Shown here piece by piece: positions 5,379 through 5,468 of a stretch of DNA of 5,468 nucleotides (position 1 is its first letter; each line of letters begins with the position of its first letter). A model generated the notes under the pieces. That model was not told where the DNA came from, ran no database searches, and saw only the letters and a list, made by a program, of their open reading frames with translations. Position numbers and translations under genes: made by a program. Source of the DNA: Lentisphaeria bacterium (GTDB lineage: Bacteria; Verrucomicrobiota; Lentisphaeria; Victivallales; UBA1829); the NCBI GenBank assembly GCA_017623265.1, contig JAGAPM010000336.1, positions 1 to 5,468 of the forward strand. The letters are read 5' to 3'.

Positions 5379-5468
5379 TTACTGTCTAAGTAAATTTAAA
5401 ATATCATCCGTTGTAGTATTTTCTGTAACGGTAAATCTTCCTAATGAATATCCAGAGAGTCTGATTCC
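5379..5468 (-). CDS. C-terminal tail of an AT-rich gene, possibly a class V aminotransferase/cysteine desulfurase
   Basis: Reading the minus strand from the right edge gives 29 codons ending in TAA at 5381-5379; the rest lies outside the window. The residues GIRLSGYSLGRFTV, then a TTTDDILNLLRQ end, resemble the extreme C-terminus of NifS/IscS-type proteins (IR-S-GR-T-TE--I pattern), but 29 residues are too few for a firm family call. That the frame is real is supported by the terminator directly behind the stop and by a plausible strand-then-helix ending. Composition differs sharply from the neighbours: about 31% GC by hand count, with codons TTA, AGA, ATT and AAT where rsmB and proC use CTG, CGG/CGC and ATC. 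Its position beside a tRNA gene fits acquired DNA. Confidence 0.55.
   Translation of the reverse strand, partial: GIRLSGYSLGRFTVTENTTTDDILNLLRQ

Overview
The window suggests a Gram-negative (diderm) bacterium. It encodes a secreted periplasmic adaptor, an inner-membrane adaptor and an FklB-like FKBP, its tRNA genes carry their own CCA, and its promoters resemble sigma-70 sites with AT-rich spacers between genes of roughly 50-57% GC. The paired-adaptor layout reminds me of PVC-group bacteria (Lentisphaerota or Planctomycetota), but this is an impression from gene arrangement, not a proven placement.

Layout. On the minus strand, 1-1855 is a transport operon: a strong promoter, a short exported HlyD/RND-type adaptor (1001-1780), and then, overlapping by 17 bases, a second adaptor (1017 down to base 1 and beyond) with a GAF-like cytosolic N-terminus, one membrane segment and a HlyD/lipoyl-like periplasmic part. 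Next, also on the minus strand, is a single-gene unit for an FklB-like peptidyl-prolyl isomerase (1966-2598) with its own promoter and hairpin terminator. A plus-strand tRNA-Glu(CTC) follows at 2761-2836, with a broken copy of its 3' end about 25 bases downstream that carries an inserted hairpin. Facing it is rsmB (2955-4217, minus), the 16S rRNA m5C967 methyltransferase. proC (4372-5175, plus) diverges from rsmB across a 154-bp region where the two -10 elements form an inverted repeat. tRNA-Ser(GGA) (5255-5342) follows, then a two-way terminator, then the C-terminal tail of an AT-rich minus-strand gene that runs off the right edge.

How the genes relate. Most are housekeeping: protein folding (FKBP), rRNA modification (rsmB), proline synthesis (proC) and two tRNAs. 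They do not form one pathway; each appears to be its own transcription unit. The accessory-looking parts are the paired-adaptor operon at the left edge, the altered tRNA-Glu 3' copy in the middle, and the AT-rich gene beside tRNA-Ser at the right edge. The two tRNA genes share one promoter design (TTGAAA, 16-base spacer, TATATT). I see no CRISPR array, insertion sequence or replication origin, and no gene-free stretch longer than 300 bases. I cannot demonstrate a wholly new system here; the best candidates are the GAF-like/HlyD fusion operon and the hairpin-interrupted tRNA 3' copy.
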